A stretch of DNA of 64,000 nucleotides, taken from assembly GCF_001039355.2 (NCBI RefSeq), contig NW_019775754.1:63923-127922 (forward strand), read 5' to 3'. Below are positions 35,220 to 54,564 of this stretch, in pieces. A program made the translations under genes and the position numbers. The first letter of the stretch is position 1, and the number at the start of each line of letters is the position of its first letter. Origin of the DNA: Lingula anatina. Lineage: Eukaryota; Brachiopoda; Lingulata; Lingulida; Lingulidae. The notes beneath the pieces are model-generated. The model did not search any database and was not told the origin of the DNA. It saw only the letters and a list, made by a program, of their open reading frames with translations.

Positions 35220-38200
35220 GGAAAATACATAGACTGCATCAAACTGGAAAACTGATCATACGATGAGTGATTATATAGAGAATCACAATCTACAGGGTCT
35301 ATTAAGTGGAACAGGTAAACATCCCGATCACTCAATATTGGAAGCTACACTGAAACATGTCTGTATGGATAACTTAGGTTGTGATGACATGCACAATATA
35401 AACCAAAACAAACAAATAAATAGCAACAGCAGTGGCCGCAGAATATACAAGTTCAAAGAAGGTAAAAGTGACATCTTTACGTCAGATATATATCAAGGCT
35501 AACAATCAAACAGATTATAGATAGTATCGAACTAATGAGGGAAAATCAAAATGAAGTTGACTACATGTATGAACGCGTAGTTAAAGAATTGATTAATGAA
35601 ATGAATGCCACTGTTCCCTTATTGATATAAGAAACGGCGGGAAATCAAAAAAGAAGTTGAGAATATCCAAACCATATTGGTGTGACGAATTAACGGATTT
35701 ATGGAAACGTATGCATAATGCAGAAATTCAATACTTTAAATTTAAAGGCCATCGATATATCAGAAATAGTCTGTTCATTGATTATAAAACAAAATTACAA
35801 GAATTTGACAAACGACTCCGGTTTCATGAAATAGAGATGGCCTGTGTTAAAGATCATCAAATTTTGGGACTACATTAAAAAAGCCGGACCTAGGCGCAAA
35901 TTACAAATCCCAATGGAAACGTATAACGAAAATGGTGATGTAGTATATGATATCAATATTACTTATAAGAAATGGGAAAGCGAGTTTAGAAAATTATATA
36001 ATGAAACTGACAAATGATTTCGATGCTGAATTTCTCGAACAAAGTCTAGAATATAGAAGAACTATGGAGGGTGTAATGTCTGACCCCTCGTTTAATCCTA
36101 ATTACAGCATAAATGGTACAATTGAAAAACAACAGGTTAGCGCAGCAGTAGCTAAGGCAAAGCAAAAGAAAGCTACGGGAGTAGATAATATCCCTAATGA
36201 AATTTTGAAAAACGAAACTATTATTGATTTATTAACGTCACTGTTCAATTTCATATTTGACACGGCATTATTACCAAGTATGTGGAGAAAAGCAATTATA
36301 ATACCAATACCGAAGGACAGTAAACTAGATCCAAGAATACCGCTGAATTATAGAGGAATAAGTTTATTGTGTACCATATCAAAAATATTCAGTTCGGTTA
36401 TAAACAAAAGAATCTCAGCGTACTGTGAGAACAATGGCTTACTGGTAGAAGAACAAAATGGCTTTAGAAAAAACAGGTCTTGTGAAGACCACATCTTTGT
36501 GTTAAACTCTATTGTTAAGAACAGAATGGAGGAGGGTAAAGACACTTTTGTAACTTTCATTGATTTGATGATAGCTTTTGATTTTTTTAAATAGAGATTT
36601 ACTACTCCTCAAACTGATAAATATTGGCACTAACGGGCCTATGTATGCTGTGCTGAAATCTATGTACACACTAACAGAGTCATGTGTAAATCTCAATGGA
36701 AACAATACAAACTGGTTTGAAACGATGGCTGGTGTTAGGCAAGGTGAAAACCTATCACCTACCTTATTTGTACTATTCATAAATGATTTAGTTCAGAATA
36801 TAAAAGCACATGGAAAAGGGGTAATGGTAGGTGACATTTGACTAGATATATTGTTGTATGCAGACGACATTGCTATTTTCAGTGAAACGCCGGAGGATAT
36901 GAACATCATTATGAATACCTTACATGATTACCGCATGAAATGGAGACTACAAATTAATTGTAAGAAATCAAAAGTGATGCACTTTAGAAGTAAAGGTTCC
37001 CCATTGTGTGACATACCAATAAATATAAATAATAGAATAATTGAGTATGTAAATGAGTATAAATATTTAGGCTTTTTATTTGATTGTCAGTAGCATGTGA
37101 CCTATGAGTCCGGAGATAAATTGTTGTCTGAGTCGGGGGGTAGAGCCCTTGGATCAGTTATTAGTAAAACTAAAAGTCTCAGAAACATCAAGTTTAAATC
37201 GTACATGGAACTCTTCAATACTTGTGTGCTTCCAGTGTTAAATTATTCGTCTAGCGTTTGGGGTTATAAGTTATTTAAAAGCAGTGAAAGTACTATACTA
37301 AATAGAGCCATACGGTATTTTCTAGGTGTTCATAAGTTTGCTCCAATATTAGGGCTTCGAGGAGATACGGGTTGCATTCCTATACAAACTAGCTGGTGGC
37401 TGAATATGCTCAGATACTGAATAAAATTGGTTTTAATGGATTCAGCAAGGCTAACGAAAAGGGTCTTTATCGTAGATTATATAAGTGCATAAATAACTGG
37501 TCTAGTGAGATATATAGTATATTACAAAAATTAGACATGACAAATAAATTTGAACATATGGAGTTAGTGGATGTGGATAGATCCGCAGAATGTTTGAAAG
37601 ATCTAGTGGCGAGTAAATGGGAGAGAGATTTGCCCTCATACAGTAAACTCAGAACTTACATAGGTCTACTATTTAAAAATAAATACAAGGTTGAGAACTT
37701 TGTAACCCACGAATTTGATAAAATGACTAGATCATTGGTAGCACAATTAAGATTTGTGATACTTCCGAATAGAATAGAAACGGGCAGGTTTGTGAGAGAA
37801 AAAAGTGGAAGAAAGAGTGTGTGTGATGTGTGACTGTGGAAAGATAGAGGATTAAAAGCATTATATTTTTGAATGTGCGGCCTACGATAACATAACAGAT
37901 GTTGACAAAAATAACAGCAACTGATTTAGACTTTTTGAACTTAAATTTGCCAGAGAAACTTGCAAAATTAATGGAGAAACATATAAAAATATTTAGTAAT
38001 TATATAAAACGTGCCTATATGATACGGAAAGAGTTCATTTATAACGAGTAACGTCATAGTTTGTATATGCATTCTATTATTTATACTTGTATATAATTAA
38101 TGTTTTATATTTCCATAGTTACTATTAGTTGAACGTACAGTATTTCTATTTATACATTATTTATTGTTTCTATGTATTTTCTTGTTCATTAATATATTAG

Positions 38201-38319
38201 AATAACAAATGAAACAGTTACTTATAAGCCCACTGGGGCTGGGTGCAAAAAGAAAAAAAATGTATCTGTATTACCTGCATTAGAGCACAGGTCACTTAAA
38301 TAAACAAACAAACAAACAT
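35220..38319 (+). mobile_element. LINE (non-LTR retrotransposon), copy 1
   Basis: 5'-truncated. The remnant starts with the end of an endonuclease (HPDHSILEATLKHVC), then reverse transcriptase: KKATGVDNIPNEIL, LNYRGISLLCTISKIF, EEQNGFRKNRSCEDHI, GVRQGENLSPTLFVLFINDL, and catalytic box YADDIAIF. Stops and frameshifts split it at several points (for example 36591, 36840, 37090, 37420). The 3' end carries a UTR and terminates in AAACAAACAAAC. The CR1/L2/jockey-like group is the best guess; clade not assigned. Confidence 0.9.
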
Positions 38320-41300
38320 AATTATGTCTTTATTAATTACTGCTTATGTGTAAAATTTTATTTTTGGTTTTGTTCTTCTATTGATATAATAAAATGGTTT
38401 TAACCACAGATACTACTCTAATGATACTTGAGTATAGAGTTGACTTAAAAGACATTTTAAGTTTATATAGTAAAAAAATACTAGTAGTTTGAAATTCTAT
38501 ATTCTCATCTTCATTTGTTTCACTTTAAAGAGCTCAGTTAATACTAAAATTTCTGATATATTTTGTACATAAATATATTTATGCATGAATAAAAATTATT
38601 ATTAATGTTTAGCACTGTGTGTGAACTTGTTCACAGACAAATGTGAACAGTGTTAGTATGTGTCAAAATTATCCTGAAAAAAAGAAAGATTTCCAAGATA
38701 AAGAAATTTATAAAGAATATTCAGAAAACTGACATGCCGTGGCATTGCCTCAACCTTTGGTTAAAATTTTACTTCAATGCATTATAATAGTAAAATTATA
38801 CTGAGAAAAAAGATACTTTAAGAAATTTAAAACCAAAGTCACAAAGCTTAGGCGCTGTCACAATCTATATGTTTATGGGACCTTAGGGCTGGAGGGTCCA
38901 AACGTTTATGTATTAATATTATGTCTTTTGGCAGTGAGGACAGACGTTCACTGGAATGTCATTTTCACAAACCACAGTTGGGACGTTTTCTTTCGACTTC
39001 TCCTTGGTGATTTATCACTGGGGTGTGCAAAAAAAAAGTCATCTATCACCAACTCAAAAAAACTCATGGCGACCATCCTCAGTCACCACCTTATCTTCGC
39101 TTTCTATGATATCATTCCCTTCCAGCACATCGTCCAAATAATCACCTGTGAAAAAATCATCAGCATGCAGCGCCGCTTTGACACTACTGATCTCGAGATC
39201 TAACGCAAAATAACGCATATGAAATTAATCTCCAAACTGACGAGAGCGACGCAGACGAAACTTTGAGACAGGAGCCCCGGCCCCGTAGCTAGCTCCGCCC
39301 ACCGTAACAGACATCGGACAATAGAAAGGCTTATGTGTAATCTCCTTCTGTTATAACTCCTTGCTAATGGTGACAATTTCTTTGTAACACTAGCGGTGTC
39401 AGTGACCACTTCTGTGTCATAAAGAGTTAGGGAGCTGCTGATCACACCAGTGGCCAGTGCAGGATAAAAATTTCTGGCATTTGGAAAATTTGTTGTCATT
39501 TGAAGGGAGGGAGAGAAGCTTTGATATTTTTCGACTCAGTCCTTTTATTCTTTTCATCTATGACTCGGATTGATTATCAAATCTCCTTCAGATTGTTTTA
39601 TTATTCAAAACCTTTTCTTTGCTGTGAGTGGGGTATCGTCTTAATCGCCTCATTCTTTCGATTCATGATTTAAATTACTTATATTTAATTCTATAAAGTA
39701 GTATTAGTATGAAAAAATTGCTTATGTTCATCTCATCGAACCGAAAAAGAAAGCCCAATGGGACCGAGTTGATAACTGTTTTAAAATAATAAGGTACTTA
39801 CAATTCAATGCTGTTGGTGAAGAATTTTTCGGTCTAACACCAGTATCGCGCAAAATAATTAATTGTTGCAACCTCTGAAAATGTGGTCTTGATCTTTACC
39901 ATATTTTTACCAAATAAGTTCAGTTTCATCGCAAACCCAATGATATTTCCTTTCCTTACTTTAAATCCTATCAGGACTGAGGTTCAAGTTGAAATGTGCA
40001 CTTACCCTACTGAGCTGTTATCTACAGAAATGTTCACGTAGGCCTACAGGTGACAATTTCAATTTTATTGCAATTGATCTGCTGACTTGGAAACCCCTTG
40101 CTCTCCTTATCACGTATCAGGTGGTCTTAAATTGAGAACTCGAAACGCTCCACGTTGTGGGGAACCCCTTTTAAGACCATCCCGGGGCCCCCACATTACA
40201 TAAAATAACCCTTTATTGATAAAACCCCAGGGTTTGGGCACAATGGGCTCACATCTTTGCATAACGCTATCTGTAATACTGCTACGGAGATTCCCAGGTT
40301 CCTTGTCTTAAATTCTACACACCGAAAAGAATGAAACGACACCATGTTGTAACTTCAACAGAATATATTTTGCTACACTAAAAGTTACATGATGCAAGTA
40401 CATGTATGACCTCTCTCCTCCTCTTTCTAGCTCTATCTCTTCTACATACTACGTACTCCTCCTCTGCATATTGCTCCCCCCTTTAGATTTAAGTTTACAG
40501 GTTTTTATGCTAAACTTTATCAGTTAAACTGTCCATCAAATAACTTAAAAAAAACTGATTGGTTACTTCATACACAAGGCCACCTTCTTCCAGGTGGGCA
40601 CTCCTAATAACACCCTGTAATCTAGTTCTAACAGATTACTGGCTTCGGAACAAAAGGCATTAAAATTTGAACTGCAAGGTGTGAAGCCTTATCTGAACAA
40701 CTTGTACAACTTGGCTTCCCATGTCTGAATTTTATGAAACAATAGCTTCCTCTGATTGAGTTAATACTACACCATGTGTGAAAGTTTTAAAAGTACTAAT
40801 TACACTTTTTTTTTTCTATACTATGGTTCCTGACAACGTGTTCGCTTTGTTCATTGACGTCAAAGTATTTCATCGTGTATGCATGTCACCAGTTTGTTTA
40901 AAATGTTTACTTGCAGTAATGATTGATGCCTGTGATATATGTGAAAATATAATGCCACTTTTTCTATTGTCAATAGATCGAGGATCTCGGAGACGAGTGA
41001 GGAAGACGACTCTCCTATAAAATGATGAAAACGACTAGATTTGGCGCAGTATATTAAGGTTTCATTTTAAATTATGAACACAGATTGTCAGAAATAGTCG
41101 AATATTTTGTTCTGATTCTGCCCACACCTCTCCATGGCATGCAAATCGTAAGAGCGGTGGAAATTTATTCAAAATCTCGGGCCTGCCTTTATTGTGAATG
41201 AACGAATAAAACTGATATTCCTTGATAAATACCCTGAGTTCACTTCACTTACAGCTAATAAATTGCTGTTTTTTCAGATTAATTATTGTCATTTCCTCTC

Positions 41301-41492
41301 CAGGATCTGATCTCTGTAGAGTCTGAAAGGACAGCAATGTGCACTCAACTTATTATTGCCTCGTAATGCCTCAGTGATATTAAGTTTCTTCATACATTTT
41401 ATTTAAAGGCGGAAAGTCTTTCCATAATGCTAGAGTAATTGTTGATGTAACAATGACCAATGTCTTCCCATAATACAACAGCAATTGTTGAT
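36545..41492. repeat. Large duplicated block, copy 1
   Basis: From within the LINE reverse transcriptase to the first unit of the 46-bp minisatellite, this block is repeated nearly base for base at 41494-46590. It ends at the N at 41493. It contains no gene that I recognise beyond the LINE. Confidence 0.9.
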
Positions 41493-41493
41493 N
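41493..41493. other. Single N, probable contig join between haplotypes
   Basis: The left side ends in a minisatellite unit (CAGCAATTGTTGAT). The right side starts in the middle of the LINE (TTTTGTAACTTTCATTG, equal to position 36545). Confidence 0.85.
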
Positions 41494-43257
41494 TTTTGTA
41501 ACTTTCATTGATTTGATGAAAGCTTTTGATTTTTTAATAGAGATTTACTACTCTTCATACTGATAAATATTGGCATTAACGGGCCTATGTATGCTGTGCT
41601 GAAATCTATGTACGCACTAACAGAGTCACGTGTAAATCTCAATGGATACAAACTGGTTTGAAACGATGGCTGGTGTTAGGCAAGGTGACAACCTATCACC
41701 TACCTTATTTGCACTATTCATAAATGATTTAGCTCAGGATATAAAAGCACTTGGAAAAGGGGTAATGGTAGGTGACATTTGACTAGATATATTGTTGTAC
41801 GCAGACGACATTGCTATTTTCAGTGAAACGCCGGAGGATATGAACATCATTATGAATACCTTACATGATTACTGGATGAACTGGAGACTGCAAATTAATA
41901 GTAAGAAATCAAAAGTAATGCACTTTAGAAGTAAAGGTTCCCCATTGTGTGACATACCAATAAATATAAATAATAGAATAATTGAGTATGTAAATGAGTA
42001 TAAATATTTAGGCTTTTTATTTGATTGTCATGTAACATATGAGTCCGGAGATAAATTGTTGTCTGAGTCGGGGGGTAGAGCGCTTGGATCAGTTATTAGT
42101 AAAGCTAGAAGTCTCAAAAACATCAAGTTTAAATCGTACATGGAACTCTTCAATACTTGTGTGCTTCCAGTGTTAAATTATTCGTCTAGCATTTGGGGTT
42201 ATAAGTTATTTAAAAGCAGTGAAAGTATACTAAATAGAGCCATACGGTATTTTCTAGGTGTTCATAAGTTTGCTCCAATATTAGGGCTTCGAGGAGATAC
42301 GGGTTGCATTCCTATACAAACTAGCTGGTGGCTGAATGTGCTCAGATACTGGAATAGATTGGTTTTAATGGATTCATCAAGGCTAACGAAAATGGTGTTT
42401 ATCATAGATTATAATAAGTGCATAAATAACTGGTCTAGTGAGATATATAGTATATTACAAAAATTAGACATGACATATAAACTTGAACATATGGAGTTAG
42501 TGGATGTGGATGGATCTGCAGAATGTTTGAGAGATCTAGTGGCGAGTAAATGGGAGAGAGATTTGCCCTCATACGGTAAACTCAGAACGTACATACTATT
42601 TAAAAATAAATACAAGGTTGATAACTATGTAACCCACGAATTTGATAAAATGACTAGATCATTTGTAGCACAATTAAGATTTGTTATACTTCCGATTAGA
42701 ATAGAAACGGGCAGGTTCGTGAGAGAAAAAGTGGAAGAAAGAGTGTGTGTGATGTGTGACTGTGGAAAGATAGAGGATTAAAAGCATTATATTTTTGAAT
42801 GTGCGGCCTACGATAACATAACAGATGTTGACAAAAATAACAGCAACTGATTTAGACTTTTTGAACTTGAATTTGCCAGAGAAACTTGCAAAATTAATGG
42901 AGAAACATATAAAAATATTTAGTAATTATATAAAACGTGCCTATATGATACGGAAAGAGTTCATTTATAATGAGTAACGTCAAAGTTTGTATATGCATTC
43001 TATTATTTATACTTGTATATAATTAATGTTTTATATTTCCATAGTTACTATTAGTTAAACGTACAGTATTTCTATTTATACATTTATTTATACATTATTT
43101 ATTGTTTCTATGTATTTTCTTGTTCATTAATATATTAGAATAACAAATGAAACAGTGACTTATAAGCCCACTGGGGCTGGGTGCAAAAAGAAAAAAAATG
43201 TATCTGTATTACCTGCATTAGAGCACAGGTCACTTAAATAAACAAACAAACAAACAT
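41494..43257 (+). mobile_element. LINE, copy 2 (partial, probable allele of copy 1)
   Basis: Same element from the FVTFIDLM part of the reverse transcriptase to the AAAC-repeat end. A 329-codon frame (41792-42781) is open here where copy 1 is broken, so the two copies differ in inactivating mutations; even so, an upstream stop before YADD remains. Confidence 0.85.
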
Positions 43258-44853
43258 AATTATGTCTTTATTAATTACTGCTTATGTGTAAAATTTTATT
43301 TTTGGTTTTGTTCTTCTATTGATATAATAAAATGGTTTTAACCACAGATACTACTCTAATGATACTTGAGTAGGCCTATAGAGTTGACTTAAAAGACATT
43401 TTAAGTTTATATAGTAAAAAAATAGTTTGAAATTCTATATTCTCATCTTCATTTGTTTCACTTTAAAGAGCTCAGTTAATACTAAAATTTCTGATATATT
43501 TTGTACATAAATATATTTATGCATGAATAAAAATTATTATTAACGTTTAGCACTGTGTGTGAACTTGTTCACAGACAAATGTGAACAGTGTTAGTATGTG
43601 TCAAAATTATCCTGAAAAAAAGAAAGATTTCCAAGATAAAGAAATTTATAACGAATATTCAGAAAACTGACATGCCGTGGCATTGCTTCAACCTTTGGTT
43701 AAAATTTTACTTCAATGCATTATAATAGTAAAATTATACTGAGAAAAAAGATACTTTAAGAAATTTAAAACCAAAGTCACAAAGCTTAGGCGCTGTCACA
43801 ATCTATATGTTTATGGGACCTTAGGGCTAGAGGGTCCAAACGTTTATGTATTAATATTATGTCTTTTGGCAGTGAGGACAGACGTTCACTGGAATGTCAT
43901 TTTCACAAACCACAGTTGGGACGTTTTCTTTCTACTTCTCTTTGGTGATTTATCACTGGGGTGTGCAAAAAAAAAAGTCATCTATCACCAACTCAAAAAA
44001 ACTCATGGCGACCATCCTCAGTCACCACCTTATCTTCGCTTTCTATGATATCATTCCCTTCCAGCACATCGTCCAAATAATCACCTGTGAAAAAATCATC
44101 AGCATGCAGCGCCGCTTTGACACTACTGATCTCGAGATCTAACGCAAAATAACGCATATGAAATTAATCTCCAAACTGACGAGAGCGACGCAGACGAAAC
44201 TTTGAGACAGGAGCCCCCCGTAGCTAGCTCCGCCCACCGTAACAGACATCGGACAATAGAAAGGCTTATGTGTAATCTCCTTCTGTAATAACTCCTTGCT
44301 AATGGTGACAATTTCTTTGTAACACTAGCAGTGTCAGTGACCACTTCTGTGTCATAAAGAGTTAGGGAGCTGCTGATCACACCAGTGGCCAGTGCAGGAT
44401 AAAAATTTCTGGCATTTGGAAAATTTGTTGCCATTTGAAGGGAGGGAGAGAAGCTTTGATATTTTTCGACTCAGTCCTTTTATTCTTTTCATCTATGACT
44501 CGGATTGATTATCAAATCTCCTTCAGATTGTTTTATTATTCAAAACCTTTTCTTTGCTGTGAGTGGGGTATCGTCTTAATCGCCTCATTCTTTCGATTCA
44601 TGATTTAAATTACTTATATTTAATTCTATAAAGTAGTATTAGTATGAAAAAGTTGCTTATTTTCATCTCATCGAATCGAAAAAGAAAGCCCAATGGGACC
44701 GAGTTGATAACGGTTTTAAAATAATAAGGTACTTACAATTCAATGCTGTTGGTGAAGAATTTTTCGGTCTTACACCAAAGTATCGCGCAAAATAATTAAT
44801 TGTTGCAACCTCTGAAAATGTGGTCTCGATCTTTACCATATTTTTACCAAATA

Positions 44854-45021
44854 CAGGCCCGTAGCCAGGGGGGGTTCGGGGGGTTCAAAAGAACCGCCCC
44901 TTTTGCTGGGAAAAGGTCCACTCTGGGTAAAATTTGATCTATGTACATTAAGTTTTTATGGAAAAAGGTCCACTTTTTCAGAAAAAGAACCCCCCTTTTG
45001 AAATGGCTGGCTACGGGCCTG
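44854..45021. mobile_element. 168-bp MITE with 15-bp perfect inverted ends
   Basis: Ends CAGGCCCGTAGCCAG and CTGGCTACGGGCCTG, flanked by AAATA on both sides (44849-44853, 45022-45026). The matching site in copy 1 (about 39910) reads TTTACCAAATAAGTTCAG with one AAATA and no insert. The CAGG end resembles hAT elements, but the target duplication looks like 5 bp rather than 8, so no superfamily is assigned. Confidence 0.9.
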
Positions 45022-46533
45022 AAATAAGTTCAGTTTCATCGCAAACCCAATGATATTTCCTTTCCTTACTTTAAATCCTATCAGGACTGAGGTTCAAGTT
45101 GAAATGTGCACTTACCCTACTGAGCTGTTATCTTCAGAAATGTTCACGTAGGCCTACAGGTGACAATTTCAATTTCATTGCAATTGATCTGCTGACTTAG
45201 AAACCCCTTGCTCTCCTTATGTTATCACGTATCAGGTGGTCTTAAATTGAGAACTCGAAACGCTCATCGTTGTGGGGAACCCCTTTTAAGACCACCCCGG
45301 GGCCCCCACATTACATAAAATAACCCTTTATTAATAAAACCCCAGGGTTTGGGCACAATGGGCTCACATCTTTGGATAACGCTACAGTATCTGTAATACT
45401 GCTACGGAGATTCCCAGGTTCCTTGTCTTAAATTCTACACACCGAAAAGAATGAAACGACTCCATGTTGTAACTTCAACAGAATATATTTTGCTACACTA
45501 AAAGTTACATGATGCAAATACATGTATGACCTCTCTCCTCCTCTTTCTAGCTCTATCTCTTCTACATACTACTCCTCTGCATATTGCTCCCCCCTTTAGA
45601 TTTAAGTTCACAGGTTTTTATGCTAAACTTTATCGGTTAAACTGTCCATCAAATAACTTAAAAACTGATTGGTTACTTCATACACAAGGCCACCTTCTTC
45701 CAGGTGGGCACTCCTAATAACACCCTGTAATCTAGTTCTAACAGATTACTGGCTTCGGAACAAAGGGCATTAAAATTTGAACTGCAAGGTGTGAAGCCTT
45801 ATCTGAACAACTTGTACAACTTGGCTTCCCATGTCTGAATTTTATGAAACAATAGCTTCCTCTGATTGAGTTAATACTACACCATGTGTGAAAGTTTTAA
45901 AAGTACTAATTACACTTTTTTTTTCTATACTATGGTTCCTGACAACGTGTTCGCTTTGTTCATTGACGTCAAAGTATTTCATCGTGTATGCATGTCACCA
46001 GTTTGTTTAAAATGTTTACTTGCAGTATTGATTGATGCCTGTGATATATGTGAAAATATAATGCCACTTTTTCTATTGTCAATAGATCGAGGATCTCGGA
46101 GACGAGTGAGGAAGACGACTCTCCTTTAAAATGATGAAAACGACTAGATTTGGTGCAGTATATTAAGGTTTCATTTTAAATTATGAACACGGATTGTCAG
46201 AAATAGTCGAATATTTTGTTCTGATTCTGCCCACACCTCTCCATGGCATGCAAATCGTAAGAGCGGTGGAAATTTATTTAAAATCTCGGGCCTGCTTTTA
46301 TTGTGAATGAACGAATAAAACTGATATTCCTTGATAAATACCCTGAGTTCACTTCACTTACAGCTAATAAATTGCTGTTTTTCAGATTAATTATTGTCAT
46401 TTCCTCTCCAGGATCTGATCTCTGTAGAGTCTGAACGGACAGCAATGTGCACTCAACTTATTATTGCCTCGTAATGCCTCAGTGATATTAAGTTTCTTCT
46501 TACATTTTATTTAAAGGCGGAAAGTCTTTCCAT

Positions 46534-47345
46534 AATGCTAGAGTAATTGTTGATGTAACAATGACCAATGTCTTCCCATAATACAACAGCAATTGTTGAT
46601 GTCACAATGGTCAATATCTTCCCATAATACAACAGCAATTGTTGATGTAACAATGGTCAATACCTTCCCATAATACAACAGCAATTGTTGATGTCACAAT
46701 GGTCAATATCTTCCCATAATACAACAGCAATTGTTGATGTCACAATGGTCAATATCTTCCCATAATACAACAGCAATTGTTGATGTCACAATGGTCAATA
46801 TCTTCCCACAATACAACAGCAATTGTTGATGTCACAATGGTCAATATCTTCCCATAATACAACAGCAATTGTTGATGTCACAATGGTCAATATCTTCCCA
46901 TAATACAACAGCAATTGTTGATGTCACAATGGTCAATATCTTCCCATAATACAACAGCAATTGTTGATGTCACAATGGTCAATATCTTCCCATAATACAA
47001 CAGCAATTGTTGATGTCACAATGGTCAATATCTTCCCATAATACAACAGCAATTGTTGATGTCACAATGGTCAATATCTTCCCATAATACAACAGCAATT
47101 GTTGATGTCACAATGGTCAATATCTTCCCATAATACAACAGCAATTGTTGATGTCACAATGGTCAATATCTTCCCATAATACAACAGCAATTGTTGATGT
47201 CACAATGGTCAATATCTTCCCATAATACGACAGCAATTGCTGATGTCACAATGGTCAATATCTTCCCACAATACAACAGCAATTGCTGATGTCACAATGG
47301 TCAATATCTTCCCACAATACAACAGCAATTGTTGATGTAACGGCT
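46534..47345. repeat. 46-bp minisatellite, about 17 units
   Basis: The unit contains CAACAGCAATTGTTG (near-palindrome) and GATGTCACAATGGTCAATAT. Units in the middle are almost identical; the ends decay, with scattered partial units to about 47640. No open frame of interest. Confidence 0.95.
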
Positions 47346-48515
47346 AGAAATCTTCCCATAATAAAACAGCAATTTTTGACATACAATGTTCAATGTCTGT
47401 AACACAAGTGATTGATGATGTAAAATGATTAAGGTCTTCCCATAATGCAAGAGGAACTGATGACACAATGTTCATTGTATTCCCATAATGCAACAGCAAT
47501 TGTTGATGTAACAATGATCAATACATATCCATAGTACAACAGCAATTGTTGACGTAATAATGTTACTTCATTGTTTTCCCAAAACACAACAGCATGTAAG
47601 ATGTAACATGTAACAATCTACCCATAATGCAACAGCCACTGTTGAACAACTGCCAATGCTAGAGACAAAAAAACTTTAAATTGGAGCCCAGACATGGACT
47701 GTAACACCACCAGAGTTTTCATGTAGTCACAGTACATTTTTAAGTGAACAGTTACTGTTACATCCACCCAAGGACCTGAAGAAAAAAAATTAGGGGGCTT
47801 TCTCATTCTGTGGGTGATAGAAGTATTTAAAAGAAAACTGGATAAATCCAAATTTCCATAAATATCAAAGGAAATGGTTATATTAATCCAAGTAATTTTT
47901 CCTTAAAAACATTTTTCTTATTTCACTGCACAAGGTAATATGAAATATAAAATATACAGTTTTATTTGTCCTTCAAAATATACACACGTAACTAAATAAC
48001 TTCATGAATTAAAAACTCTACCTCCTGGTAATCCATATGCAATAAAAATGCATGAACTCACGAGATTTAGAAAGTATTCATACTTAAGTAACAACTTACT
48101 TTGAAATGTACTATAATTTTAGCGCTTTCATATAAATTGATGGAAGCACTTTTATTTCAACCTCACACAAACAACTGCCTCAACTATGCTTTTTACTTCA
48201 ATTCTAAAGTGTCCAACATACGCTCCACATGAAATGATCTTAGTGCTTCAAATTCAGAAAGCTTGATTCTCAGTGGTTCACTTTCATCACATGCCTGTTA
48301 TTCTCTTGGCACAAAACTAATCCCGAAATGGAATAACGAATATGTCAAGCCCCCAAACAACAATTAGTAAAACTGACAAATCATCTTTCAGATAAAGTCA
48401 GATGGAGCATTTTTATATGTAGCCTTGAAGCACACGCACAAAATCCATTATCTGTTTCCAATCCGTCAATTCCAATAATCATTTCAAGAAAATTAATGGA
48501 AAAATCAATGAGGTT
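47346..48515. other. Decayed repeat edge and 3' flank of RUVBL1
   Basis: Partial minisatellite units up to about 47640, then AT-rich sequence without recognised genes. Confidence 0.6.

Positions 48516-54564
<6,049 letters not shown>

Larger units (their letters stand above)
41494..46590. repeat. Large duplicated block, copy 2
   Basis: Near-identical to 36545-41492, with small indels and one 168-bp insertion at 44854-45021. It continues into the complete minisatellite, which copy 1 lacks. Confidence 0.9.

Noticed and set aside
40778-41020. 80-codon frame repeated at 45884-46129
   Set aside because: Conserved only because the block is duplicated; it differs at its start between copies and has no family motif.
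46534-47345. CRISPR-like regular repeat array
   Set aside because: The whole 46-bp unit repeats with no unique spacers, and the genome is eukaryotic; it is a minisatellite.
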